From positions 744,001 to 808,000 of the forward strand of contig JACTAT010000049.1 in the NCBI GenBank assembly GCA_014526335.1: a stretch of DNA of 64,000 nt. Direction: 5' to 3'. The position numbers and the translations under genes were made by a program. Positions 10,111 through 20,615 of the stretch are shown one piece after another. Position 1 is the first letter of the stretch. Each line of letters begins with the position of its first letter. The DNA is from Chrysaora quinquecirrha. Its lineage: Eukaryota; Cnidaria; Scyphozoa; Semaeostomeae; Pelagiidae. Under the pieces are notes generated by a model. It searched no databases, had not been told where the DNA came from, and saw only the letters and a program-made list of their open reading frames with translations.

Positions 10111-10398
10111 AGTCAGTGTACTCTAGATTCTGAAACGCTTTTACAAATGCATCCAGCATTTATACCCTACTATTATTGTTCAGTCAATTAGAAACGCCTG
10201 ACTAGCAGCAAACGCTTTCAAAACCATGATAGGGCAACAAGGCCCTGATAGGGCAACAAGGCCCAACAACTCGAGCATTCAAATATCTGAACTTGGTCTT
10301 CTTTGATGTTCATATTCTATAAAAAGAAAATATATAAAAACCTACAAGTCTGAACTATTCAAAACACCCCATGGATTGCAAAAAATTAAAAAAATAAA
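10111..10398. promoter_or_regulatory. Upstream region of the HUH gene; short tandem repeat
   Basis: Between the HUH start (10110) and the repeated block at 10399. It contains GATAGGGCAACAAGGCCC twice in tandem (about 10228-10264). The HUH gene runs left and the RING gene (10938) runs right, so this and the next 500 bp form a head-to-head intergenic region. Confidence 0.5.
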
Positions 10399-10640
10399 GA
10401 ATTAGAAATTTAATTGAAAGAATTGAAACGAAGACTAAGAATTGAAACAAAGAATTGAAGTGAGAGATTCAAGGCCCGACCGGATCTCAAAACTTCGTAA
10501 GTTTCACTGCCTTTAGAATTAGTTAGTTTTCAAAACAAATAAAAATGAAACATCCTTAAATAAGCAAGAAATAGTTATTAAAAGTTAAAATTATAAGAAA
10601 ACTACATTTCTAACACTTTTACGAGAAAAAGTTGGGAAAA
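10399..10640. repeat. Repeated upstream block, copy 1
   Basis: A segment of about 150-240 bp containing AAAGAATTAGAAATTTA, GAGATTCAAGGCCCGACCGG, AAACTTCGTAAGTTTCA and AAATGAAACATCCTTAAATA. The same block recurs at 12061-12230, 25620-25830 and 25850-26010. It always lies beside the RING or KGG genes, so it is probably 5' untranslated or promoter sequence of those genes. Confidence 0.8.
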
Positions 10641-10689
10641 GTGAGAGATACTTACCAAAATTCCAAGACATTTTCCAAGAGTGTTTACA

Positions 10690-10862
10690 TTTGCTGACGT
10701 GACGCCAGTTTTAATTTTTCCTGCGATAAAATCCTAGTCACGTGACGCGTCGTCATCGAATGACTTTCTGAAGAAGGCTATATCTGATTGGTTGGTTGGT
10801 TATGTTTCCAAATTACAGCGATTTGATCGGTTAAAACTCTTGTTTCCAAGGTCTCAAAACCG
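10690..10862 (+). promoter_or_regulatory. Conserved promoter-like block before the RING gene, copy 1
   Basis: Contains TGCTGACGTGACGCCA (half-CRE sites), TCACGTGACGCGTCG (an E-box CACGTG beside an MluI-like CpG word), GATTGGTTGG (inverted CCAAT boxes) and GATTTGATCGGTTAAAAC. Nearly the same text stands at 26018-26340 before the second RING gene, so it has been kept as a unit. It is CpG-containing and richer in GC than its surroundings. Reading it as a promoter is inference from position and from these motifs. Confidence 0.6.
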
Positions 10863-10937
10863 TTGAGTTTGTTGTTTTTTTTGCTTCAACATACTTCAGT
10901 CTGGTGTGTGTGTTTAGTTGTGTGTCTAAGAGAAAAG

Positions 10938-11340
10938 ATGATTGGAGCAAGAAGAAGAGCAATAATCAGCTTACAGGCAATGATCAGGTTGCAACCAGAA
11001 GAGTCAGTATTTCAGAGCAACTGCTCCATTTGTCTAACATCAGAGTTGGATGATGCTTACTACTCGATATGTCGACATTGTGAACAAGTTTTCATCTGAA
11101 ATGCATAAACCAGTAAGTTGTTTCAAGCATTCACTTAGGTCTTTAATAATAATTATTTCTAACATTTGCTGATACTAATTATTTCATGTATTCATTTATT
11201 TCTTTTATTTCAGATGGGGAGTGAGAATGAATTCATGCCCCTTGTGTAGACTCACACGATATAATTACAACATATTGGAGATAATTTATAAAAGCATAAT
11301 TTATACTCATTTAAATACAGTTATAAGACTGTGGCGTTTT
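10938..11340 (+). pseudogene. RING-finger protein gene, copy 1 (two exons, frameshift)
   Basis: Exon 1 starts at ATG 10938 (MIGARRRAIISLQAMIRLQP) and contains CSICLTSELDDAYYSICRHC, giving the first two Cys pairs of a RING. A single missing base near 11089 (compare copy 2) puts a stop directly where the His-x2-Cys pair should be. The intron is 11113-11213 (GTAAGT...TTTCAG, 101 nt). Exon 2 supplies the last Cys pair (CPLCR in the conserved frame). RING domains recruit E2 enzymes for ubiquitin transfer. The gene faces a KGG-family gene tail to tail. Copies 2 (26413) and 3 (42717) share the intron position or exon text; all three are damaged. Confidence 0.65.
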
Positions 11341-11481
11341 GTACAAGGGTGGTGATATAGAGAGAAGAATGTGCCAGCAGATTGTCATGTTGTTTTTGAA
11401 TAAAGAAGAATTTGGGGGTGCCCAAAGCAACAACGCATGACCCTCTAGAAGAACTAGAAGAACATTTAACAACATTAATTA
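11335..11481 (+). pseudogene. Plus-strand C-terminal remnant of a KGG-family gene
   Basis: The frame gives LYKGGDIERRMCQQIVM followed, in a shifted frame, by text like NKEEFGGA, matching the motif of the intact gene on the opposite strand (11483-11929). The two copies abut tail to tail. An equivalent remnant precedes the second intact copy (24440-24655), so this head-on arrangement predates the split of the two loci. Confidence 0.6.
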
Positions 11482-11482
11482 A

Positions 11483-11929
11483 TTAAATTAAATTTATACC
11501 TTGTAGAAAGTGGAAGTGTTCTTTTAGCTCCTCCAAAGGCTCCTGGGTCATCGCCTTGGGTGCTCGAAATTCTTCTATATTTCTGCTAGTTAGCTCTATC
11601 TTCTGACAAATCTCTCTTTCAATATCTCCATCCTTGTAATAAATTAGACCAACATTGTTCCATTCTAGTATGTCTTTAATCATGGCTGTCGAATCATGGC
11701 ATTCAAATGCCATCATAATTGGGAGGTACTCCAATCGGTGGATGTTGTATCGACAAAAGTTATATGTACGTCTCCACTTTAGCTCTAATTTCTTGTATTC
11801 AACGCATGGTACAAACTCTCTTTCAAATGCTGTTTCACCATTGTCCAATAAAATAGCAAGCTTTCGGATGCATTTGTGCGTTTGGTTTGTTTGGATATAT
11901 TCAATATCCATGATGGCAATTCGAGACAT
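11483..11929 (-). CDS. KGG-family protein, 148 aa, intact (copy 1)
   Basis: The start is taken at ATG 11929 because a 3' splice site (TTATTCTAG, ending at 11931) lies one base upstream and is conserved in copy 2. The longer frame to 12052 reads through that intron (11931-12037, GTACGT donor) into a short leader exon. The protein starts MSRIAIMDIEYIQT. It keeps, with copy 2 (24656-25102), MDxEY, CIRKLAILLD, KWRRTYN, NIH, C-x-DS, EWNN, YYKxGxIEREIC, RNIxEF, KAM and ELxEH. A hand alignment gives about 89 identities in 148, with no gap. The D-x-E near the N-terminus and the fold-like order suggest a DEDD/RNase-H-type nuclease, but this is inference. The family is not one I can name. Confidence 0.7.
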   Translation of the reverse strand: MSRIAIMDIEYIQTNQTHKCIRKLAILLDNGETAFEREFVPCVEYKKLELKWRRTYNFCRYNIHRLEYLPIMMAFECHDSTAMIKDILEWNNVGLIYYKDGDIEREICQKIELTSRNIEEFRAPKAMTQEPLEELKEHFHFLQGINLI

Positions 11930-12037
11930 TCTAGAATAACAAGGTGGAATAAAAGGTGTCAAAAAGTGTCTAAAGACAGTGTTTAGTGGTTTGAGCGCTG
12001 GTATAAAACTATACAAAGCTTTAGTAAAATTACGTAC

Positions 12038-12230
12038 CTGAACTTTCTTCAATGAACAGCTAAAAATAAAGAATTAGAAAGTTAGTTGAAAGAATTGAAA
12101 CAAAGAATTGAAGTGAGAGATTCAAGGCCCGACCGGGTCTCGAAACTTCGTAAGTTTCACAGCTTTTAGAATAAGTTATGTTCAAAACAAATAAAAATGA
12201 AACATCCTTAAATAAGCAATATATTGACTC
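12038..12230 (-). promoter_or_regulatory. Leader exon and repeated upstream block of KGG copy 1 (block copy 2)
   Basis: The donor at 12037/12038 (exon end GAAAGTTCAG, minus sense) marks a short leader exon. Beyond it, 12061-12230 repeats the block seen at 10399 and 25620. Confidence 0.65.
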
Positions 12231-12540
12231 AAAATTTCTTGAATGTCTTTCGTTAAACTTTGACTATGAATATGTTGAATATGTTGTCCATTATTCTTCA
12301 CTCTTTGTTCCAAGGGTACCAGTGTGCGATATAAAAATTGGAGGACCCATAAAAAAATCTTCTTAAAACCAAAAGGAAAGCCAAAATTTCAAATCCTGCA
12401 AATAGGACGAGCATCCGTATCTATATTTTGAGATGTGCTCACCTGAGTAGCAAAGTTCCTTACTTTTGTACCTCTTGTGAACAAATCAAAGGATTAACAG
12501 TTTTTTCGTGGTGCCTTATTTTAAGATGTATCTCAGGATG

Positions 12541-12806
12541 TCCTTGATCAGGTCTACAAGATACACGTTCGTCCCCATCTAGATTATGGTGATATTATTT
12601 ATCATAGAAACAACCCTGAAATGATACTTAACTTCACAAATAGAATCCAACAGACTTGATACTCAGCAGCGCTTGCTGTTGCAGGTGTCTGGAAACGAAC
12701 CAATAGACAGAATCTCTATAATGAACTTGGTTGGGAAAGCCTATACCAACAAAGATGGTTTAGACGCCTATGTCACTTTTTCAACTTAAGGAAGACTGGC
12801 TGCAAA
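12541..12806 (+). pseudogene. LINE reverse transcriptase C-terminal fragment
   Basis: One frame reads DQVYKIHVRPHLDYGDIIYH, then YSAALAVAGVWKRTNRQNLY and ELGWESLYQQRWFRRLCHFF. These are the familiar end-of-RT phrases of jockey/CR1-like LINEs. One in-frame TGA follows QQT near 12657. It is followed without a break by the repeated sequence at 12808-13165. A related piece lies at 33958-34260 (minus), next to the main element. Confidence 0.65.
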
Positions 12807-12807
12807 A

Positions 12808-13165
12808 ATGTTCAAGGTGGTTGAGAAGAGAGAAGTAGGCTTTCAAGATATGTACATTGAAGCACAGCCATGCAGAAAGTTTTTACTATTAGCACCTTTA
12901 GGAGATAGAGATGCGTTAGAAGAGATGTTGATTCGAAAATTTTCAGATAAGGTGTCCTCATTTGGAGAAAGCTTTGTGATTTTAAAGTTTGGTTTGGCAA
13001 GCGAGACCACAAAACTCTGTCTTTTTGGTCTATTCTCGGAGTGTGTGTTTTTAAAAGCAAAAACAACAAGTTTTGGTTTTGGTTTTGAAGCAGAAGGATT
13101 CCAAGACATTGGAGAGATTCACGGTTTGAAGTTCGAAATATACTAGTTAGCCTTATTTCAAACAT
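12808..13165 (+). repeat. LINE-associated repeat, paralogous empty target of the main element
   Basis: A 112-codon frame is open here (starts MFKVVEKREVGFQDMY), but its status as a gene is uncertain because it follows a LINE end. The same sequence, split in two, flanks the 10.29-kb element: one half at 23448-23668, the other at 33958-34083. In this copy the site AGATGTT (12923-12929) is uninterrupted, making it a paralogous empty site. Confidence 0.75.
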
Positions 13166-13199
13166 CGGAAAGTTTTGGAGGTTGAGAGGAAGACATCCT

Positions 13200-14588
13200 C
13201 AAGATGATGAAACTTAGCTATTCTACAATATATAATATTAATTTATATAACAATTTACACTCTTTTTGTATGAGTATCAGGAAATTTCGATCAAGGCTGT
13301 CTGTTACTAATAAGATTTTGCCTTTTTTAAACCTGTAATGTTCTTAATCTGTTCTTAATTCCGGGGTTCAGCTCAGACATCTACATTTTCAGTGAATGTC
13401 TCGAGTGATACTAGGTTTGTGTAAAACTGCAGCATGCTTGTCCATTTCTTTTTACGTTCAGTTGTAGACTGTCTTACTTGCATATTTAGCTGATATTTTT
13501 AGGGCTTATGAAAGGACCAGCCTCAGCTTGTTCTCATTTTTGTATCAAAATCTGGGCAAAATCAAGGCCCATGTTCTTCCTACAAAATTTTTCTTATAAG
13601 AAATAGTGTATGTATATAACAATTCTATAATTTCTCAAAGAAGCCAATCTCTTTCCAAAAAATCTAGTTTCTTGAGGGGGACTGTGTGAATAGAGTTTAT
13701 AAATGTTAAAGGAAAATAAAATTGGTTCCAAATTATAATGTATAATGTAAATTTTATTGCAAAGTTTTTCTCTACACTTCCACCCTGATAAAAATACGGT
13801 TTATCTTGTGTCTTCGGCATATCCCAGAGACCTATCTTTCGGTGTCTCGACAGTAAAATTTATAGTAAAGGCAAAGAACATAATCCAAGCTGTGTAGATT
13901 GTTCCTTGCCCAAGAAAACTGGAAGTTTTCTTTGGCATTCATATCTTCCCATTCTTTACAGGAAATTAAATCATGTTCATAAATTCGATTGTACCCATTG
14001 AATATTTGGCAAAGGCAAATCTAAAATGAACAAATAGAAAAAAATTTAAATTAGGAGCTGATAGTGATTTGCTGGTTAGATTCCAAAGAAACAGAGGTGA
14101 AGGGGGAATAATAAGCTTAGTAGTTACTTACTTTCCGACTGTATTTATGTCCATCCTGATGACAAATGTATTCGAAATCCATCATGGCGCTGTTCTGCTC
14201 TTTGAATATATCAAGTTCTAGATTCATGAAGCACAAAACTTCTGGGCAATCTTTTAACATGTTTACGTTGGTCAGGTTAGTTGCCTGGTATAGTTGGTGA
14301 TAAAATAAAACAACGTTGAATGAAAATATATGCACAGATTATTATTAGATTTTATGTTTGAGGTTTAAAGATTATTATTCCTGTCTGTCAGGAAAAAGGA
14401 TTTTATTTCCGTTTTGATGATTGACCGAAATTGCTAAATGATTTAAAAAAGAACAAACGAGTACCATTTCTGCTCTGTTTAGATTAGACTGGAGTTTATT
14501 GGTTTGGTAATAAGATAAACAAAGTTAAATGGGAAAATTTGGAATATGCACAGACGATTACCAGATTTTATTAATAGAATAAAACAAT
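13200..14588 (-). repeat. Left arm of a 1.4-kb inverted repeat
   Basis: Reverse-complementary to 34707-36140 over nearly its full length. Shared landmarks include TTACACTCTTTTTGTATGAG at the outer end, the two-exon gene remnant, and TTTTATTTCCGTTTTGATGA near the inner end. The arms are about 20 kb apart. By eye they are about 85-90% alike with small indels, so they are old. Confidence 0.8.
13640..14290 (-). pseudogene. Divergent KGG-family gene, two exons, broken (left arm)
   Basis: Exon 1 (about 14290-14132) reads KDCPEVLCFMNLELDIFKEQ then AMMDFEYICHQDGHKYSRK; MDFEY corresponds to MDxEY of the intact copies. The intron is 14021-14131 (GTAAGT...TTTTAG, 111 nt). Exon 2 reads ICLCQIFNGYNRIYEHDL, then WARNNLHSLDYVL and FYCRDTER, and a TAG stops it; a shifted frame then gives GGSVEKNFAIK, matching KGG-IEREIC. 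So it shares the intact copies' order of motifs but has an extra N-terminal segment and an intron after the first strand. A better-preserved twin sits in the right arm (35022-35695). Confidence 0.55.
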
Positions 14589-14599
14589 GCTAAATAGGA

Positions 14600-15412
14600 A
14601 CATCTGAGAACCATATAATATGCAAGGGAGGGTAAAGTTTCTTGTCCTGCTCTACATGAACATTAGAGACATCAGCAATATTGTCAACAACAAAGCAAAA
14701 GATCTTAACATTCTTCTTTCCCTTAATAGAATGAAGAAAAATTTCAAACACATCTCTCTCTTTGTCATCCAGCACTCTACTTCCAAATGCATTTATCTCC
14801 AAGTTCTCTCCCCACAGGCCTTAACCTTCTACAGCTTTGGCAGAAATGAAGGACCTCTGACTCCTGGAGTCAAATAATACTCTCACTTTCTGCTCTCTTT
14901 TGTCATTCACATATACCAAGGCTGTTTGTAAGGCCATCTCATCCCAAGAACACGTACTTCCCACCCAAGTGGGGGCCAATCCCACCCAGCATGCTAGCCT
15001 GGTGAGATTGCTTGCTTACAATTTTTTTTGAAGCTTTGCAGCTGTGTGTTCCAGGGCTTACTTGCTGTGCTACAGGCTTGTTATTGCAAATTGCCACATG
15101 ATGGTAGTAAACCTTTTCTTTCCTCTGGGTCCTTATATTTACTGCAGTCCTCTGGCAGATTTTCTTCTTCGCAGAAGACACATTTCTTCTCAGTTGTTCC
15201 AGGGGTGTACAATGCACTTGCAGATCTTCCAGCTGTTCTGTCCTTCCTAGGCTTTCTTGATCCATTACTTCCACTAGTCTCAGTATTATTTCCACTTTCA
15301 TTCTTCAGTAATGGTGTGTGACACTCGTGCACCTCAAGCTCCAGATCCAATCCTTTCAACAGCTCTTTCACAGGCCACTCCAAACTGCTTTTTCCTGCAG
15401 CTCTGACCATAC
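14600..15412 (-). pseudogene. BEL/Pao retrotransposon: zinc knuckle and aspartic-protease region (Pao A, 3' part)
   Basis: The frame 15081-15410 contains KCVFCEEENLPEDCSKYKDP, the first zinc knuckle. Downstream text includes MALQTALVYVNDKREQKV then RVLFDSRSQRSFI: the retropepsin-like (DUF1758) active-site strand with DS in place of the usual DTG/DSG. Several frame changes and stops are present. This continues the gag at 20721-21590, the two being separated by the DNA transposon 15477-20655. Reverse transcriptase and integrase are missing; the left inverted-repeat arm begins where they should be. Confidence 0.65.
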
Positions 15413-15476
15413 TGAAACAAATGGATTTAAGCAGTTTTTCGATTAGCCTGCCTGCAGCCTTAAACTTTTCTTTCGT

Positions 15477-15516
15477 AAAGAGTAGAGTCTGCGCAACAAT
15501 GAAAGAAAGCTTGTAC
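15477..15516. repeat. Left terminal inverted repeat of the 5.18-kb DNA transposon
   Basis: 40 bp beginning AAAGAGTAGAGTCTGCGCAA. It matches the reverse complement of 20616-20655 with one mismatch. Confidence 0.85.
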
Positions 15517-15540
15517 CCCTGGGTCAGCTAAAATGTAACC

Positions 15541-15760
15541 TCTTTCTGATGAAAACAACCGTTGGAGCTTTCGCAAAGCGTTTTTTATCACTGTCCACTA
15601 GGACTTCGGGATTAGAGCAATTTTTTTTGAAGCTTTGCAGCTGTGTGTTCCAGGTTGGAAAGTTTGTATCATTTAGCATACGCACAGCTGCGAGTGACGA
15701 GAATTTCCAAGGTGCGAGTGCAAGTGAGCTGCGAGTTGCCTGCAAGCTGCGAGAAAAATA
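15541..15760 (-). pseudogene. BEL/Pao scrap inside the transposon
   Basis: Shares about 37 nt (ending AGCTTTGCAGCTGTGTGTTC, around 15625-15661) with the BEL/Pao A protease region at 15020-15055, in the same orientation. It suggests a short duplication or gene conversion across the transposon end. The remaining short frames are not recognisable. Confidence 0.4.
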
Positions 15761-15779
15761 GTACTTATCTCAGAAAGAT

Positions 15780-16239
15780 TGTCATCATCATCATTATTAT
15801 CATAATTAAAACATGCCCCCAGTTTGGACATGTAACATTATAAAGAAATAATTAAAAACAAAAGAACTCCTCACACCATAGAGGTGGTAAAAACTGGAGC
15901 TCTTACAACACAAGAATACCATTTTTATAAGAAAATTAAAAATACAATTATTGATTGTGAGGTGTGGACATATCTGTGGGTAATTGAGTTGAAGACAGAA
16001 AAGAAACATTGACCTTTCATTGACCTTTTTTTAAAATTTGTGTAATTTTTATTTCCTGTTCATGCTATCATCCTTTGAATAACCCGTAGTATATTTGGAG
16101 TTGTTATAATAAATCTTAATCAAGTCATGGTACATCAGGAATAGGCCTACTACAGGATTTTTCAGTGTGAATAAAGTCTCAAACTCAAGTGCAGTGGATT
16201 TCTTTTACTGGCATTTGTGCCAGTGCTTTCTTTCTAAAG
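15780..16239. other. Untranslated 5' part of the transposon; no gene seen
   Basis: Contains a short ATC/ATT-rich simple run (15784-15812) and AT-rich sequence with stops in all frames. Confidence 0.5.
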
Positions 16240-18376
16240 ATGTCTGACGATAAAGATGAAGAAGATAGAGTTGAGAAAGCAAACGAAAGTACAAGTAAGT
16301 AAAAACCTCACTTTTCCTGTTTATTAATATATTTTGCTTTTACAAACTTTGATGTGTTATCCGAGATATGTAGATCCGTAGAATCATCAAGTCACGACAC
16401 GTCCAAGCCGATGTCATATGCAGTTTTATTCTTACTAAGAAAGTCTATAGAAAAATTTAGTAATGCAATTGGCATATCGATAAGAAATTTTCCAGAGGTA
16501 ATTTGAAAATTTCTTATAAAGATGTGTAGAGAAAAAAATTAGGCACGTGGCAAGAGAGCACGAACAGTGTGCACAAGGATACAAGTACGCATTGGAACCA
16601 AGGAAGCTGGAGAGGGTATGAGATACATTGAAGCAGATAGGGCAATTTGCAGCACGTCATTTAACACACTCTCTTTAGATGGGTGTTGTTCTATGTGTAT
16701 CGCTCTTTCAGATATTCGTACTGCTAATAATTGTGATATTCATTTTAGAAAAGTTACATACTCATTTTAGAAAAATCCTTTCAGAAAACAATATTTTTAT
16801 TTATAGCACCATGGTGGAAGCAGGCCAAACCAACTGGTTCTACACTTAAAAACAAATCTGGAGTGGCCGGAACCAAGAGAACCCTGCTTTCCAAGGAGTA
16901 TCCTCTAGACAATCGAAAGTATTATACAATTTCCAACGGAATGCCGTCAGATATTGAACGACATAGAGCTTCAAAGCAGCATTTAGACCTAATGATAACA
17001 ACAGCATTGAGTACCTCCGAAGAAGGACAACACCTCATCAGCAAAAGGCAATCAAAGGAAGAAGCAGTAAAGCGTACATAAAAAAATCAAGCTGTTGGTG
17101 GGTTTCCTCCAAAGCAAGCCCAAATTCATGTGGTGACAGAAGACCCTCATGATGATTACAACCAGGATATCACCCAGAAAGATGATAATCAAAACGTTGA
17201 AGAGACAGTTTCATACAATGAAGATGCGTTTTCCATTATTAGTCGAAACACGTCCATCTGTGAAGGCACGAATGTTGAGTCAGAGTCGCAAACAATCCTT
17301 GAGACAATACCTCAAACAATGACTCAAAGTAGCATTGATACTTTTATACTATAACAGACGAGCGCCTGGTAGAAAGAGAAGGAGGACAGCCATGTAATGC
17401 CAGAGATGTATCAGCAAAGGAAACTGCAAAAGAAGTAGTTTCCCTTATTGCAGAGATGAAGCTAACGGAAGATCAAGAGGAGCAATACAAAGGGGGATTT
17501 AACCAAAATAACATTGAAAAAATAATCTTGAAGAATGGAAGCAGCTCGGAAATATCACAGAGCTGGTACGAAAAGTGACATGTTTGGAGTTTTTCTGTGA
17601 CAATGTTATGTTTCAGAGTGTAATACGTTGCTCTTTATGTTTCACAACATATTTGTCCAATAAAAGGCGACTTAAAGGGTTATCTCCATAGCAAATTGCA
17701 AGGAAAGAAGTCCCATTAGGCAACGGAGATCTTATATCTGGCCTGTGGTATGATAAAAACAAGACAGAACTGTATTTAAAAGGAGGGACTTCGTCTTGGA
17801 GAGCCCTAAAGTCACGCTTAAGGGCTCATTTGCTGTGCATATCAACACCAAATAAAGGCAAACAGCACCATCAGGCTATGAAGCAGACAGAGGAGGAGAA
17901 TCAGCGTAAGAAGACTGCATTGGACATAACAAAAACACTTGTAAAATGCATGATTAGAGAAATAAAGCTCAAAGGAGCTTCAAGCTATTATGAGACACTT
18001 GTCACCTTCTTACATGATTGTGGTGTTGAAATTGGGCAGAGAAAGTACAGTAGAAAGCAAATGCTGCCATTGCTAATTGCTGCAGAGAAGTAGGTAGATC
18101 GTCAAATTTTCCTCAAACTGAGATAGAATGCACCCAGATGTATCCCATATTTATGGTGTTCTTGATAAAGGAACTGTAAATATGTGCACAAGTCAGGCAT
18201 CATATATTGTCTTTATGCATGATGCGAAGCACCGGGCTTATCCATTGGGTGCTCCACTCGTTTATTCTATGTGTGAAGATGAACAGGATGCTGACACTTA
18301 TGAGGATGGTGATCAGGACAATGCCACACAGCTAAATGCATTACCAGTAGTTGGCCCCGAATTCATGCTGTGTTAG
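16240..18376 (+). pseudogene. Transposon-borne gene with Cys motifs, function unknown (possible transposase)
   Basis: Exon 1 starts at ATG 16240 (MSDDKDEEDRVEKANEST) and ends at GTAAGT (16291 on). The acceptor TTTATAG ends at 16806 and the frame resumes PWWKQAKPTGSTLKNKSGVA. An in-frame TAA interrupts at 17079, then coding continues to 17352 (GTNVESESQTILETIPQTMT). Later frames give TDERLVEREGGQPCN, a Cys-bearing stretch (CLEFFCDNVMFQSVIRCSLC), LYLKGGTSSWRALKSRLRAH, and QHHQAMKQTEEENQ followed by GASSYYETLVTFLHDCGVEI. At least four breaks. The order resembles large unassigned invertebrate proteins with zinc-finger-like fronts; being the only gene between the terminal repeats makes a transposase plausible but unproven. 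Confidence 0.5.
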
Positions 18377-18399
18377 GAAATTGCCATTTCTACTGGGAG

Positions 18400-20610
18400 T
18401 AGCTGAGAGTTTTTATGCTGTCATGAATACACAACAGCAGAGGTGCCACCGATCCAATCAATAAAAACTTCTGAAGCATTAGACTATATTTTATGGCATT
18501 GACTTTGACAAAGCGTTATTATATTACAATTATTGTTAAGGCCTTATTAGCCCTTAAACAAGTTTAGATAGCTAAAATTTCGATTTAAATTAATTCATCA
18601 TCCACATACAACTACTCCACACACCAATACACATTGTAAAAGCCCTAAGCCTGCTTTGTTCAAAAATGCAATGATTTTCCTGTTGTATCTTGTATGTTGA
18701 TGACGAATAAAATTCAATTAAAGATTTAGTTAGCGTTTTTATTTGGGCAATTGACATCCATGTGTAATGTTGTTCTGTTCATTTTGAAATATGTTTCATG
18801 TTTAAATTGGTTACTGTTAACCAGTTTAATTAAATTAGTTCAACTTTTTTCTCTAGGATACCTTAAACATAGACAAAGGCTAAAAGACCTGACAAAATAT
18901 CATCTAGACAACATCTTTTTGTATTTGGTGTACATAACTTGTTAGTCACTTCACTGTGAGGAGTATCTTCATATGTAAATTTTTATTTTGTTAGCTATCT
19001 TGGATAATTTATTTTCCTTTGATCTCTCTAAGGAAAAAGTGCCACAGATAAATAGGTTGATTGATATATCCTAGATCCATAGATGCAAAGCTTTTTACTG
19101 TACTGTTTTTATTTATAAGTTTGTCTTTTATAAATAGCCCTTCTTTTGCATAACTCTGAAATCATCCTTAGTAAGTATTCTTGCTTGACAAAGGAAAGGC
19201 TTGAAATGTAGAATTTGGACTTTACTTTGTACTGGGCTTACAGTATTCACAAGTTTCAAAGTATGCATCGACCTCAGTCACAGTTATTCTTCAATTAACT
19301 GTGTGAGTTTTTCCTTGGTTTATAATTTTTTATTGAAATTGCCATGGATTTTTGCAGTGTATTACAAGGATTTTTTGGTGTTTTGGTAGTTACTAACTTT
19401 TGATAAGTGATCAAACCTGAAAACAATATGTCAATATTGTAGGCTATGGGTATGGCAGGCAATATTGTAGGCTATGGGTCTTCTCATAGATTTGATTAGA
19501 CAGACGATTCTCTGCTTTTTGCTTAATACCAGTACTGTGTTCATCTTAATCCACAAGCAAGCTGTGGCATTTGCTACCAGTTTCATTTTTAATTTCAATG
19601 ACTAAATACTGAATTTACATTTAATTGAACCATGAAACTAAAACAAGGGACAGATAAAGAAGGTGCAGAGTTAAGGATGACTTGCAAAAGTCCACCAAGC
19701 CTTTAAAGGTTAAGTTGGTGTTGTTATCTCTAAAATAACACTGAAAAATAATCTGCCAATAACTGTAGATGTCATCATTATCCACACTTCATGTTTTCAG
19801 GTTGTAAACATTGATCAAAAGATAGCTTTGGGGAAGATTTGCAAAAATAGTTGGGTTTTTGCTATCCTAAAATTATTTCAAAAGCTTTTAAATGGTTGAT
19901 CAAATTATTCTAGTTCATGAATAAATACTTAAATTGAAAGAAAATAAAAACAGTATACTGTAAACTTTCAAAAAGTTCTGCCTAGTAAATCCTTCGTATA
20001 ATCTAGCCACATAAAATCACAGCTGTTACTTTACAACACTGAAAATTGAATTGAGGAGGTATTATTATTTATACTGATTCAGTTAAATGCATGTAATCTG
20101 CCAGACAAGACAAGTCAAATCTTACTAAGCATTTTTTTGTTCTTTGTTGTGCACCCTTTGTTTGCACACTGGGTGCACCCTCCTCTGATTGTTTGACCAA
20201 GTACTATCTAGCATAAGTACAATCTAGCATAAGTATAGATGCCCAGAAATAGACAACTTGCTTTGGAAAATCCATGTTGGGCTTGTTTCTATTCTTTGCA
20301 TGACTTCAATACATCAAAATAGTGTTTTTTGTAAGGTAGATCTCCTGTGCACCTTAAACTATCTTTTACGTACTCAAACAAACAATTTCGTGCAGCAACC
20401 AAGCACACATTCGCCATTTTACGTTGGCAAAGAATGGACCACGCAATGCAAAGCAGCCTTGTCCACGCGGCACGACTATAGTAAAACAATGAAAAAAAGC
20501 ATTCGACCAATCAGCTTTGGTTTGCAGTCAGTTTTCTGCCAGTCAGAGCTGAATGGTTGTTAAACAAAAGACATACAAAAGATTTACTGCTTTTGTTTGT
20601 TTAAAAAAGA
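18400..20610. other. 3' part of the transposon; no gene seen
   Basis: AT-rich, short frames only. One direct repeat GGCAATATTGTAGGCTATGG occurs at 19431-19480 in two near-adjacent copies. Confidence 0.5.
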
Positions 20611-20615
20611 GGCCA

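Noticed and set aside
12808..13146. A free-standing host gene of 112 aa
   Set aside because: It follows a LINE end directly and recurs at the element flanks, so it is treated as repeat sequence.
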